Source: Magnetospirillum moscoviense (GTDB lineage Bacteria > Pseudomonadota > Alphaproteobacteria > Rhodospirillales > Magnetospirillaceae). From it: a DNA stretch of 64,000 nucleotides. A model generated the notes under the pieces. It ran no database searches. It was not told the DNA's origin and saw only the letters and a list, made by a program, of their open reading frames with translations. Position numbers and translations under genes: made by a program. Position 1 is the stretch's first letter; each line of letters starts with the position of its first letter. Positions 36,403 to 44,963 of this stretch are shown here, piece after piece. The stretch is from NCBI RefSeq assembly GCF_001650635.1, contig NZ_LWQU01000011.1, positions 17,603 through 81,602 on the forward strand. Direction: 5' to 3'.

Positions 36403-37071
36403 ATGCTGCTCAACCTTGTCCACCTGCTGCCCGACCCGTCCGGAGCCCTGATCTGCCCCAAGGAACGGCTGGTGGCGTTCGCCGATCCGTGCCGGGACGG
36501 CGACAAGGCCAAGACGATCGGCGACACCATCAAGCGGGTGGCGGCATTGCTGCGCCAGCGGCGCCCGGCCCGGGTGGTGTGGATGGGCCACGCCCTGCCG
36601 ACCCTGGTCGAGGCCACCGGCACCCACAAGGACGACCTGATCCGTTTGATCGACGGAACCGAGTGGTGGTGGATATCGGATCAGGCAGTGCCGCCCGACC
36701 TGCCCGGCCAGTGCGGAGCGGAACTGAAAGCGGGCGGACTGACGTTCCTGGCCAGCCCGACCAGCGGCCGCTTGCCCGGCGAGGTCAATGCCGGCCTGTC
36801 GCCGCAAGCCTCGTGCGATGGCGCCACATATTCTTGCTATGTGCTGGACGGCCGCCGCCTGATTCTGCCGGCCTTCGGCCCGCGCCCGGATGGCGGGTGC
36901 GACGTGATGAGCCCGCCGATCCAGTCGTTGTTCCGCCGCCCGTTCCAGGTGCTGATGCTGGCGGGCGGGCGAATCCTGACCCGGCCGCGATCGCGCCTGG
37001 ACGGCGCCAAACCGGCGACGAGCGGCGGCGGCGGCAGGCGATTGTCGCTGTTCGGAGATTCCGAGCCATGA
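36403..37071 (+). CDS. Degenerate PdeM-like metallophosphoesterase (predicted pseudoenzyme)
   Basis: The 222-aa protein aligns by eye with ligase-associated phosphoesterases of the PdeM type: DPSGALICPKERLVAFAD at the start, LRQRRPARVVWMG, a GTEWWWIS strand, GGLTFLASPTSGRLPGEV and CYVLDGRRLILPAFGP near the end. Every metal motif is changed. The DLHL site reads DPCR, the GD site reads GHAL, the GNHD site reads SDQA and the GHxHP site reads AGLSPQ. The frame is open throughout, so it is probably expressed as a non-catalytic protein. Its TGA overlaps the photolyase ATG (37068-37071), tying it to DNA repair. Confidence 0.65.
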   Translation: MLLNLVHLLPDPSGALICPKERLVAFADPCRDGDKAKTIGDTIKRVAALLRQRRPARVVWMGHALPTLVEATGTHKDDLIRLIDGTEWWWISDQAVPPDLPGQCGAELKAGGLTFLASPTSGRLPGEVNAGLSPQASCDGATYSCYVLDGRRLILPAFGPRPDGGCDVMSPPIQSLFRRPFQVLMLAGGRILTRPRSRLDGAKPATSGGGGRRLSLFGDSEP

Positions 37072-38414
37072 GTGAACGTCCGGTCCTGGTCTGGCTGCGC
37101 CGCGATCTGCGCCTGGCCGATCACCCCGCCTTCCAGGCCGCCGCCGCCCGAGGCCCGGTCATCGCCGTCGCCATCGACGATCCGTCCGCCCCCTGGGCGC
37201 CGGGGGGCGCCAGCCGATGGTGGCGCCATCACGCCTTGGACGAACTGCGCCGCAACCTGGGCGGCGCCCTGGTGGTGCGCCGCGGCGACACCGTCTTGCA
37301 ACTGGCCCGGCTGGCCGCCGAATGCCAGGCCAAGGCGGTGTGCTGGACCCGCCACCCGGAACCGCACGAACAGGCGGCCGAGGCGGCCCTGGCCGCCGCC
37401 CTGGACGGCAGCGGCACCGAACCGGTCGCCTGCCCCGGCGACATGCTGTTTGCGCTGGGCGCGGTCACCGGCACCCAGGGGCAGCCGCTGAAGGTTTTCA
37501 CCGCCTTCTGGCGGTCCGCCCTTCGATTGCCGGCGCCGCCGGCGCCGCGGCCGACGCCCGCCTTGCGTCATCCGTCCAGCCTGCCGCCCGGCGACGATTT
37601 GCCGCCGCTGCCCAGTCCGCGCTGGTGGGACGGCCTGGCCCGCACCTGGCTGCCGGGGGAAGTCCAGGCCCAGGCCCGCCTGAATGATTTCCTGTCGAAC
37701 CGGCTGGATGGCTATGCAAGCCTGCGCGACCGGCCCGATCGCGACGGGACCTCGGGCCTGTCGCCCCATCTGGCCTTCGGCGAGATCTCGCCCCGGCAGG
37801 TATGGCACGCCATCCAGGCCCGCGCCGCCAGCCCGGGGGCCGAGACTTTGCTGAAACAACTGGTGTGGCGCGAGTTCAGCCGTCATCTGCTGGCCCGCCA
37901 TCCCGACCTGCCCGACCGGCCGCTCGACCTCCGTTTCGCCCGCTTTCCGTGGCGCGAATCGGCCTCCGATTTCGCCGCCTGGAGCATGGGCCGCACCTTC
38001 ATCCCCATCGTCGATGCCGGCATGCGCCAATTGTGGGCCACCGGCTGGATGCACAATCGGGTCCGGATGATCGTGGCCTCGGTCCTGGTCAAAAGCCTGA
38101 TGATCCCGTGGCAGCAGGGCCAGGCCTGGTTCTGGGACACGCTGGTCGATGCCGACCTGGCCAACAACGCCGCCTCGTGGCAGTGGGTGGCCGGTAGCGG
38201 CGCCGATGCCGCCCCCTATTTCCGCATCTTCAACCCGATCCTGCAGGGCGAGAAATTCGACCCGGCCGGCGATTATGTGCGGAACTGGGTGCCAGAGCTG
38301 GCCGATTTGCCGGCCAAGCTGATCCATCGGCCGTGGCTGGCCGGTCGCCCGGCCCCGATCGTCGATCTGGCCGCCGCGCGCGAGCGGGCCTTGGCCGCCT
38401 ATCGCCGGATTTAG
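37068..38414 (+). CDS. phr: Deoxyribodipyrimidine photo-lyase (cryptochrome/photolyase family)
   Basis: This 448-aa protein begins with VLVWLRRDLRLADHPAF of the antenna domain. The FAD domain has TSGLSPHLAFGEISPRQVW, LLKQLVWREFSRHLL, GMRQLWATGWMHNRVRMI and FRIFNPILQGEKFDP. These fit class I CPD photolyases, which repair UV dimers using blue light. It is translationally coupled to the upstream phosphoesterase-like gene and convergent with a Crp/Fnr gene. Confidence 0.93.
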   Translation: MSERPVLVWLRRDLRLADHPAFQAAAARGPVIAVAIDDPSAPWAPGGASRWWRHHALDELRRNLGGALVVRRGDTVLQLARLAAECQAKAVCWTRHPEPHEQAAEAALAAALDGSGTEPVACPGDMLFALGAVTGTQGQPLKVFTAFWRSALRLPAPPAPRPTPALRHPSSLPPGDDLPPLPSPRWWDGLARTWLPGEVQAQARLNDFLSNRLDGYASLRDRPDRDGTSGLSPHLAFGEISPRQVWHAIQARAASPGAETLLKQLVWREFSRHLLARHPDLPDRPLDLRFARFPWRESASDFAAWSMGRTFIPIVDAGMRQLWATGWMHNRVRMIVASVLVKSLMIPWQQGQAWFWDTLVDADLANNAASWQWVAGSGADAAPYFRIFNPILQGEKFDPAGDYVRNWVPELADLPAKLIHRPWLAGRPAPIVDLAAARERALAAYRRI

Positions 38415-38419
38415 TTCCC

Positions 38420-39127
38420 CTATTCGCCGGCAGCCAGGCGGTCCAGCCGGTCGCGATCCAGCCGGAAGCAATTGGTGGACACTTCCGTCACCACACCCTG
38501 GCGCTTGAAGTCGGCCACCGCCCGGCTGGCGGTTTCGGTGGTCAGCGACAAGATGGCGCCAACATCCTCGCGCCCAAGCAGGCGGATCGGCTCTTCGCCG
38601 GTCAGGTTGGCCAGATGCAGGAACAGACGGGCCAGCCGCTGGCGGGCGGTGCCGGTGTTCAGGTCGGTCAGCCATTCGTCGGCCAGCTTCAAGGATTGCG
38701 ACCATTTGGCCATCAATTGACGGTGCAGGCGCGGCGTCTCGCGGTTCAGCCGCTCGACCACCTCGCGCGGCAGGCGGCAGACCAGGGCCGGCTGCAGCAC
38801 CTGGGCCGAATGCTCATAGGCGCCGCCGGCCAGAACCTCCAGCCCGGCCACCGACCCCGATCCCAGCAGGCGCACGATGCGCTGGCCGCCGTCCGGCATG
38901 TATTGCATCAGCTTGATCAGCCCCGAGCGGATGGTATAGGCGGCGACGCCGTCGTCGCCGGCCTGATACAGAAAGCCGCCGGCTTCGATCAGCACCTCCT
39001 CGATGGGAACGTGGATCAGTTGGAAATCGGCCTCTTGCAGGTCGGCGAACAGCACCAGGTCGCGAATGCCGCAGGTCTTGCACTCGGCCTTGCCCAGCCA
39101 GGCGGCATCGATCTGCCCGCGCTTCAT
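38420..39127 (-). CDS. Crp/Fnr-family transcription regulator
   Basis: The 235-aa protein has a cyclic-nucleotide-type beta-barrel (AGGFLYQAGDDGVAAYTIRSGLIKL), a dimer helix and a winged HTH whose recognition helix reads LTTETASRAVADF. The ETxSR pattern is the FNR type. Near the N-terminus two Cys occur (ECKTCGIRD), fewer than the cluster-binding set of FNR. It may sense redox or something else. Its ATG overlaps the stop of the upstream DUF188 gene (39124-39127). Confidence 0.85.
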   Translation of the reverse strand: MKRGQIDAAWLGKAECKTCGIRDLVLFADLQEADFQLIHVPIEEVLIEAGGFLYQAGDDGVAAYTIRSGLIKLMQYMPDGGQRIVRLLGSGSVAGLEVLAGGAYEHSAQVLQPALVCRLPREVVERLNRETPRLHRQLMAKWSQSLKLADEWLTDLNTGTARQRLARLFLHLANLTGEEPIRLLGREDVGAILSLTTETASRAVADFKRQGVVTEVSTNCFRLDRDRLDRLAAGE

Positions 39128-39576
39128 TCCCGGCTCTCCCGCTTGATCTGTTGTATCAGCCGCTCGATTCCATCCAGAAAGCGCGAGCGATCCTGCCGGG
39201 TGAAGCCAGCCGGGCCGCCGGTCACCGCGCCGGTCTCACGCAAATCCTTCATCAGGTCCCGCATCGCCACCTGCATGCCGATGGAATTGTCGTCGAACAC
39301 CCGCCCGCGCGGATCGATGGCCTTGGCCGCCTTGGCCAGCGCGCGGGCCGCCAGCGGAATGTCGGCGGTCACCACCACGTCGCCCTGTTCGGCCCGGTCG
39401 GCGATGACGTCGTCGGCGGCGTCGGCCCCTTCGGGCACCACCACCTGCTCGACCAGCCAATGGTCGATCCGGTGCCAGCGGTTGGACACGATCAACACCG
39501 GCAGCCGGTGGCGATCGGCCACCCGCAGCACCTCGTCCTTGACCGGGCAGGCATCGCCGTCGATGAGAATTCGCAT
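39124..39576 (-). CDS. YaiI/YqxD (DUF188) family protein
   Basis: This 150-aa protein begins MRILIDGDACPVKDEVLRVA and has VSNRWHRIDHWLVEQVVV, ADDVIADRAEQGDVVVTADIPLA and LKDLRETGAVTGGPAGF-type signatures of the DUF188 (PIN-like) family. The conserved Asp residues suggest nuclease-like metal binding; the function is unproven. The start at 39576 fits the family N-terminus; the ORF extension to 39621 does not. It is coupled to the downstream Crp/Fnr gene. Confidence 0.88.
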   Translation of the reverse strand: MRILIDGDACPVKDEVLRVADRHRLPVLIVSNRWHRIDHWLVEQVVVPEGADAADDVIADRAEQGDVVVTADIPLAARALAKAAKAIDPRGRVFDDNSIGMQVAMRDLMKDLRETGAVTGGPAGFTRQDRSRFLDGIERLIQQIKRESRE

Positions 39577-39607
39577 GGTCCCCACACCATAGACGCATGG
39601 CGGCTCG

Positions 39608-39621
39608 GTGACAAATGTCAC
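39608..39621. promoter_or_regulatory. CRP/FNR-type palindrome between divergent genes
   Basis: GTGACA-AA-TGTCAC is a perfect palindrome with the TGA-N6-TCA core of CRP/FNR-superfamily operators. It sits between the divergent DUF188-crp pair and ccoG, 61 bp before the ccoG start. The Crp/Fnr protein encoded at 38420 is an obvious candidate, although its FNR-type recognition helix would be expected to prefer TTGAT half-sites. Confidence 0.5.
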
Positions 39622-39681
39622 TGAAGCGCAAGCAAATATGCGTTAAACCTGATGTCGGGACAGGAGGACCAGGACATCACC

Positions 39682-41148
39682 ATGAACGCGCACATCGACC
39701 CCAGCAACGTGCCCGTGCGTCCGCGCACCCAGGGCGAGGTTCCCTTTTACCGCGAGAAGGGCCAGGCGGTCCCGCGCGCCGTCAAGGGGGTGTTCCGAAG
39801 CTTGAAATGGTGGGCCGGCATCGTCTTGCTGGCTTGGTGGTATCTGGGTCCGTTCCTGCGCTGGGACCGCGGTCCCGACGCCCCCGGCCAGGCCATCTTG
39901 CTGGATATGGCCGGACGGCGGGCCTATTTCTTCGACATCGAAATCTGGCCGCAGGAAGTCTATTACGTCACCGGCCTGTTGCTGATCGCCGCCGTCAGCC
40001 TGTTCCTGATGAGCGCGCTGGCCGGCCGCGTGTGGTGCGGTTTCCTGTGCTGGCAGACCGTCTATACCGACCTGTTCCAGAATATCGAAAAGTGGGTGAT
40101 GGGCGACCGTACCGCCCGTATCAGCCTGGCCCGCGCCCCGATGAGCGCCGAAAAGGCGGCCAAGACCGCCATCGTGGTGGGGTCGTGGTTCGTCATTTCG
40201 CTGTTCACCGGCCTGGCCGCGACCTTGTGGTTCGGCGACGCCTTCCAGCAGATTCGCGACTTCTTCACCCTGGATGCCGATCCGGCGGTCTATCTGTTCA
40301 CCGCCATCATCGGCGGCTTCTGCTTCCTGCTGGCCGGGTTCGCCCGCGAGCGGGTGTGCGTCTATATGTGCCCCTATTCGCGTTTCCAGTCGGCGATGCT
40401 GGACGAGCATTCGCTGGTGGTGTCCTACGAGACCTGGCGCGGCGAACCGCGCGCCCCGGCCCCGGCCGACCTCAATTTCACCGGCCGCGGCCATTGCGTC
40501 GATTGCAAGATGTGTGTCCAGACCTGCCCGACCGGCGTCGATATCCGCTGGGGCAACCAACTGGCCTGCATCGGCTGCGGCATGTGCATCGACGCCTGCG
40601 ACCAGGTGATGGAAAAGTTCGGACTGCCCAAGGGCCTGATCAGCTATGATTCCAGCGCCCGCCTGCATGCCCGCGAGCACAAGACCGAAGCCCCCGGCTT
40701 CAAGGTGATCCGGCCGCGCACCCTGATCTATGGCGGCCTGCTGGCCATCGTCGCCGCTGTCATGCTGACCAGCCTGCTGACCCGCGAGACCACCACCGTC
40801 AACATCTTGCATGAGCGCACGCCTTTGTTCATCCAGATGTCCGACGGGTCGGTGCGCAACGCCTATGTCTACAAGGTGCTGAACATGATCCGCGAGGACC
40901 GCGTCTACACCCTGCGGGCCGAGGGTCTGCCCGGCCTGACCCTGGAACGGGTCGGCGGCACCGGCAAGGGCCAGGAACTGGAGCTGGCGGTCGACAAGGA
41001 CACCGTCGGGACCTTCCGCCTGTTCGCCACGGTGCCGGAATCGGCACTGACCGGCAAAAGCGCCACCATCACCTTCGTCCTGACCGAGAAGGACAAGGCC
41101 GGCAAGCCGATCAGGAATGAATCGCTGTTCGCGGGACCGGGGCGGTAA
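39682..41148 (+). CDS. ccoG: CcoG (RdxA/FixG) iron-sulfur membrane protein
   Basis: The 488-aa protein has five transmembrane helices, the conserved GRVWCGFLCWQTVYTD and CVYMCPYSRFQ motifs, a two-cluster ferredoxin domain (CVDCKMCVQTCPTGVD and CIGCGMCIDACDQ) and a C-terminal periplasmic Ig-like domain. CcoG is needed for maturation of cbb3-type cytochrome oxidase, as a cuproprotein reductase. AGGA 7 nt before ATG 39682 favours that start over 39652. The ccoNOQP and ccoHIS genes are not in the window. Confidence 0.94.
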   Translation: MNAHIDPSNVPVRPRTQGEVPFYREKGQAVPRAVKGVFRSLKWWAGIVLLAWWYLGPFLRWDRGPDAPGQAILLDMAGRRAYFFDIEIWPQEVYYVTGLLLIAAVSLFLMSALAGRVWCGFLCWQTVYTDLFQNIEKWVMGDRTARISLARAPMSAEKAAKTAIVVGSWFVISLFTGLAATLWFGDAFQQIRDFFTLDADPAVYLFTAIIGGFCFLLAGFARERVCVYMCPYSRFQSAMLDEHSLVVSYETWRGEPRAPAPADLNFTGRGHCVDCKMCVQTCPTGVDIRWGNQLACIGCGMCIDACDQVMEKFGLPKGLISYDSSARLHAREHKTEAPGFKVIRPRTLIYGGLLAIVAAVMLTSLLTRETTTVNILHERTPLFIQMSDGSVRNAYVYKVLNMIREDRVYTLRAEGLPGLTLERVGGTGKGQELELAVDKDTVGTFRLFATVPESALTGKSATITFVLTEKDKAGKPIRNESLFAGPGR

Positions 41149-41165
41149 CGCCCAGAGCGGATCGT

Positions 41166-41209
41166 AAGACCGGGGGTAATGTCCCGGTCTTGCCGCGGCC
41201 GGCTTTTTT
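41166..41209 (+). terminator. Terminator after ccoG
   Basis: AAGACCGGG (41166-41174) pairs with CCCGGTCTT (41183-41191). A GC-rich stretch (GCCGCGGCCGGC) and a T-run at 41204-41209 follow. It separates ccoG from tpx. Confidence 0.6.
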
Positions 41210-41250
41210 CACCACACTGCTAGGCCAACCAACAAAGGAGGACCGTCGCG

Positions 41251-41754
41251 ATGGCCACCATCACGCTGAAGGGCAACCCCGTCAACACCAATGGCTCCCT
41301 GCCGGCCATCGGGTCCAAGGCGCCTGATTTCAAGCTGACCAAGACCGACCTGGGCGATTGCTCGCTGGCCGATTTCGCCGGCAAGACCGTCGTTTTGTCG
41401 ATCTTCCCCAGCGTCGATACGCCGACCTGCGCGACCAGCGTGCGCAAGTTCAACGCCGAAATCGACAAGCTGGGCAACGCCGTGGTCATCTGCGCCTCGG
41501 CCGATCTGCCGTTCGCCCATAAGCGCTTCTGCGGCGCCGAGGGTCTTGAGCGCGTGGTGTCGGCGTCCGACATGCGTGACAAGGCGTTCGGCGAGCGCTT
41601 TGGAATCAAGATCGTCGATGGCCCGCTGGCCGGCCTGCTGGCCCGCGCGGTGGTTGTGATCGGCGCCGACGGCATCGTCAAGCACACCGAACTGGTGGGC
41701 GAAATCGCCGACGAACCCAATTACGCCGCCGCAATCAAGGCCGTCACCGGCTGA
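41251..41754 (+). CDS. tpx: Thiol peroxidase
   Basis: This 167-aa atypical 2-Cys peroxiredoxin has the N-terminal ITLKGNPVNTNGSLPAIGSKAPDF and the peroxidatic Cys in FPSVDTPTCATSVRKFN. The resolving Cys is in FAHKRFCGAEGLERV. It reduces hydroperoxides using thioredoxin. AAAGGAGG precedes the ATG. The next feature downstream is the tracrRNA terminator, in the opposite orientation. Confidence 0.95.
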   Translation: MATITLKGNPVNTNGSLPAIGSKAPDFKLTKTDLGDCSLADFAGKTVVLSIFPSVDTPTCATSVRKFNAEIDKLGNAVVICASADLPFAHKRFCGAEGLERVVSASDMRDKAFGERFGIKIVDGPLAGLLARAVVVIGADGIVKHTELVGEIADEPNYAAAIKAVTG

Positions 41755-41757
41755 GGC

Positions 41758-41880
41758 CCAAAAAGGAATCCCCCCGGTCCTTGCGGGCCGGGGGTAATCC
41801 TTCGATTGGATAACCAATGGTAATCCAACTTACCGTGGTTCTCCTACCGACTCCCAAGCACAGCTTTTCATTGCACCCCT
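41758..41880 (-). ncRNA. tracrRNA of the type II-C CRISPR system
   Basis: The minus strand contains an anti-repeat whose plus-strand image, CCGTGGTTCTCCTACCGA followed by CTCCC (41833-41855), differs from the CRISPR repeat at one base. The transcript would run from about 41870-41880 leftward: anti-repeat, a hairpin pairing 41805-41811 with 41823-41829, and a strong terminator (GGAAT-CCCCCCGG pairing with CCGGGGG-TAATCC, 41765-41800) ending in a U-run (AAAAA at 41760-41764). It must guide crRNA processing by RNase III and Cas9. The 5' end is uncertain because no strong promoter is visible. Confidence 0.85.
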
Positions 41881-41915
41881 CATAAGTCAAGATGCATTCA
41901 CGCACTCGACTTATG
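41881..41915. promoter_or_regulatory. Inverted repeat at the tracrRNA/cas9 divergent promoter
   Basis: CATAAGTC (41881-41888) and GACTTATG (41908-41915) form an 8-bp inverted repeat with a 19-bp spacer. It lies between the tracrRNA 5' end and the cas9 start. Being symmetrical, it could be the operator of a shared regulator. The right arm touches the cas9 ribosome binding site GGAGG (41915-41919). Confidence 0.5.
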
Positions 41916-41924
41916 GAGGTGTTC

Positions 41925-44900
41925 GTGGATGTATCTGCACGCCAGCTCGGCATCGACCTGGGAATTGGAACCTGCGGCTGGGCCTTGCTGGCCGAGGACA
42001 GCCTGATCGCGCTGGGCACGCGCACCTTCGACGTGCCCGAAACCGACAAGGAACGCATCCCCACCAATCAGATCCGTCGCCAGGCCCGGGGCATGCGCCG
42101 GGTGATCGACCGCAGACGGCAGCGCATGAACGCTGTTCGCCGCCTGCTGGCCGACCATGGCCTTCTGGCCGATGGCGGCAAGCTTGGCCTGGCCACCGTC
42201 CGATTGGACCCGTGGCAGGCGCGCGCCGAGGGGCTGGACCGGTTGTTGTCGGCAGGCGAGTTGGCGGTCGCCTTGGGGCATATCGCCAAGCACCGCGGCT
42301 TTCGCTCGAACTCGAAACGCGACCGGGGCGCCAACGCACCCAAGGAATCGAGTGCCATGCTGGGCGCCATCGCCCAGACCGGCGAGCGGCTTCAACACTG
42401 GCGGACCGTCGGCGAGATGTTCTGGAAAGACGAGTTCTACCAGACCCGGCGCCGCAATCGCGACGGCGACTATTCCCGCACGGTTCAGCGCTTGGACCTC
42501 GAGACCGAGGTGCACCGATTGCTGGCCGCCCAGCGTCGATTGGGAAATCCGCTCGCCACCTTCGACCTCGAGCAATCCTTCATCGACGTCGCCTTCTTCC
42601 AGCGCCCCCTGGCCGATTCCGACGACAAGGTCGGCCCCTGCCCGTTCGAGCCGTCCGAAAAGCGGGCCGCCCGCCACTCGCCGTCGTTCGAACGATTCCG
42701 CTTACTGTCCCGGCTGGCAGCGCTGCGGTTATCGTCCGGGGCCGGAGAACGCCCGCTGTCCGATGCCGAATTCGCCGCCGCCTGCGCCGATTTCGGCCGC
42801 CTTCAGGGATTTTCCTTCAAACGCCTGCGCCAGCACTTGAAGCTTGATCCGTCCATCCGCTTCGCCGGCATAGCGCCGGACGAGGAAGGCAAGCGCGACG
42901 TGGTGGCCCGCTCGGGCGAGGCGACGCCGGGCAGCGCCGCCCTGCGCCACTGCCTGGGGGACACGGTGTGGGACAACATGCTGGGCACCAGGCCGGCCTT
43001 GCTGGACGCCATCGCCGCCATCCTGACCTTCCGCGACGATGCCGACCGCATCGCCGAGGGATTGGCCGGGCTGGGAATCGAGGAGCCGATCCTGGACGCC
43101 CTGATGGATGGCGTTCGCAACGGAAGCTTCGGTAAATTCAAGGGCCCCGGCCACATTTCGGCCAAGGCCTGCCGGGCACTACTGCCCCATCTGGCCCGGG
43201 GCCGGGTCTATTCCGATGCCTGCGCCGATGCCGGCTACGACCATTCCCGCCAGACCGAGACCAATCTGGACGACATCCGCAACCCGGTGGCCCGCAAGGC
43301 CCTGGGCGAGGCCTTGAAGCAGATCAAGATCATCATCCACACCCATGGCCGCCCGACCGCCATCCATGTGGAAATGGCCCGCGACATCGGCAAGTCCGCC
43401 GATGAACGCGACGAGATCAAGAAGGGCATCGACAAGCGCAACAGCGAGAAGGACCGCGCCCGCCAACAGTTCCACGAAATGGTCGGCACCCCCGCCGCAG
43501 GCGCCGAGGACCTGCTGCGGTTCGAACTGTGGAAGGAACAGAACGGCTGGTGCCTTTACACCGGCCGGGAAATCCCGATCGACGCGCTGGTCTCTTCCGA
43601 TAACCGCATCCAGGTCGATCACATCCTGCCGTGGAGCCGTTCGGGCGACGATTCCTACATCAACAAGACCCTGTGCTTCACCGAGGCCAACCAGCACAAG
43701 AAGGGGATGACCCCGTGGGAGTGGCTGCACGACGACCCTGAACGCTGGGAAAAGTTCGCCCGCACCGTCGAAGGCTGCAAGACCATGAAGGGGCGCAAGA
43801 AGCGCAACCTGCTGCTGCGCGATTCCAGCCGGCTGGAAAAGGAATTCCGCTCGCGCAACCTGAACGACACCCGCTATGCCTGCCGGCTGCTGCTGGGCAT
43901 TCTGAAGCACACCTATCCCGATATCGTCGTAGCCGCCCGCCCCGGCCCGCTGACCGACCGTCTGCGTCGCGCCTGGGGACTGCAATCCCTGAAAAAGCAC
44001 GAAGACGGCACCCGCAAGGACGACGATCGCCATCACGCCCTGGACGCGGCGGTGGTCGCCGCCACCAGCCAATCGATGCTGCAGCGATTGACCACCTTGT
44101 TCCAGAAGGCCGAGCGCGAGGGGGGCCGCCGCGACTTCGTCGGCCTGGAACCGCCATGGCCGGGATTTCGCGCCGATCTCGAGGCCAAGCTGGAAGGCGT
44201 CGTGGTGTCGCGCGCCGAACGCCGTCGAGCCCGTGGCGCCGGCCACAAGGACACCATCCGCGCCATCGGCGAAGGCGATGCCGGTCCGGTGGTGTACGAG
44301 CGCAAGCCGGTCGCGGCATTGACCGAAAAGGACCTGGACCGCGTCAAGGACCCCGAGCGCAACAAGGTCCTGATCGAGAACCTGCGGCAATGGATTGCCG
44401 CCGGCAAACCCAAGGACCCCGACAAGGCCCCCAGATCGCCCAAGGGCGATCCGATGACCAAGGTCAAACTGGTGACCACCGACGATGTGCGGATCCTGGT
44501 CCGCGGCGGCACCGCCGACCGCGGCGACATGGCCCGCGTCGATGTGTTCCGTCAGGCCGATCCCAAGGGCCGTTGGCGCTTTTTCCTGGTACCGGTCTAT
44601 CCCCATCAGGTGTTCGACCCCACCGACTGGCCGCAGCCGCCCAACCGGGCGGTGGTCGCCTACAAACCCGAGAAGGAATGGACGGTCATGGGACCAGACC
44701 ACGAATTCCTGTGGAGCCTGTACCCGTTCTCATGGATCGCCGTCGAGAAAGCCGACGGGACGCGGATCGAGGGGTACTTCCGGGGAATGCACCGTTCGAC
44801 CGGGGCCATATCGATTTCCCCACACCACAGCAAATCCCTTGCATCAACGGGCATCGGCGCCAAGACCCTGGCATCCTTCCGCAAGTTCGCCATGGACCGC

Positions 44901-44963
44901 ATGGGCAATTTGAGCGAAATCGAACGCGAGGTGCGGACATGGCATGGCGTGGCCTGCACATAA
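41925..44963 (+). CDS. cas9: Cas9 endonuclease, type II-C
   Basis: The GTG at 41925 has GGAGG five bases upstream and gives 1012 aa; in-frame ATGs at 41892 and 41913 are alternatives. Domains: RuvC-I (LGIDLGIGTCGWALL, Asp11), Arg-rich bridge helix (RRQARGMRRVIDRRRQRM), a compact REC lobe, RuvC-II (IHVEMARD, Glu483), HNH (VDHILPWSRSGDDSYINK, His566), RuvC-III (RHHALDAAVV, His703, Asp707) and a C-terminal PAM-interacting region. All catalytic residues are present. With tracrRNA and crRNA it should cut double-stranded DNA. Only cas1 and cas2 follow, which defines subtype II-C. Confidence 0.95.
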   Translation: MDVSARQLGIDLGIGTCGWALLAEDSLIALGTRTFDVPETDKERIPTNQIRRQARGMRRVIDRRRQRMNAVRRLLADHGLLADGGKLGLATVRLDPWQARAEGLDRLLSAGELAVALGHIAKHRGFRSNSKRDRGANAPKESSAMLGAIAQTGERLQHWRTVGEMFWKDEFYQTRRRNRDGDYSRTVQRLDLETEVHRLLAAQRRLGNPLATFDLEQSFIDVAFFQRPLADSDDKVGPCPFEPSEKRAARHSPSFERFRLLSRLAALRLSSGAGERPLSDAEFAAACADFGRLQGFSFKRLRQHLKLDPSIRFAGIAPDEEGKRDVVARSGEATPGSAALRHCLGDTVWDNMLGTRPALLDAIAAILTFRDDADRIAEGLAGLGIEEPILDALMDGVRNGSFGKFKGPGHISAKACRALLPHLARGRVYSDACADAGYDHSRQTETNLDDIRNPVARKALGEALKQIKIIIHTHGRPTAIHVEMARDIGKSADERDEIKKGIDKRNSEKDRARQQFHEMVGTPAAGAEDLLRFELWKEQNGWCLYTGREIPIDALVSSDNRIQVDHILPWSRSGDDSYINKTLCFTEANQHKKGMTPWEWLHDDPERWEKFARTVEGCKTMKGRKKRNLLLRDSSRLEKEFRSRNLNDTRYACRLLLGILKHTYPDIVVAARPGPLTDRLRRAWGLQSLKKHEDGTRKDDDRHHALDAAVVAATSQSMLQRLTTLFQKAEREGGRRDFVGLEPPWPGFRADLEAKLEGVVVSRAERRRARGAGHKDTIRAIGEGDAGPVVYERKPVAALTEKDLDRVKDPERNKVLIENLRQWIAAGKPKDPDKAPRSPKGDPMTKVKLVTTDDVRILVRGGTADRGDMARVDVFRQADPKGRWRFFLVPVYPHQVFDPTDWPQPPNRAVVAYKPEKEWTVMGPDHEFLWSLYPFSWIAVEKADGTRIEGYFRGMHRSTGAISISPHHSKSLASTGIGAKTLASFRKFAMDRMGNLSEIEREVRTWHGVACT

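Noticed and set aside
41765..41800. Hairpin as a terminator of tpx
   Set aside because: The U-run lies on the minus-strand side (AAAAA at 41760-41764 on plus), so it fits the tracrRNA better; bidirectional use cannot be excluded.
41871..41920. Attempted sigma-70 promoters for tracrRNA and cas9 (TTGACT on minus, TTTTCA on plus)
   Set aside because: The matching -10 hexamers are poor (three of six), so no promoter is listed.
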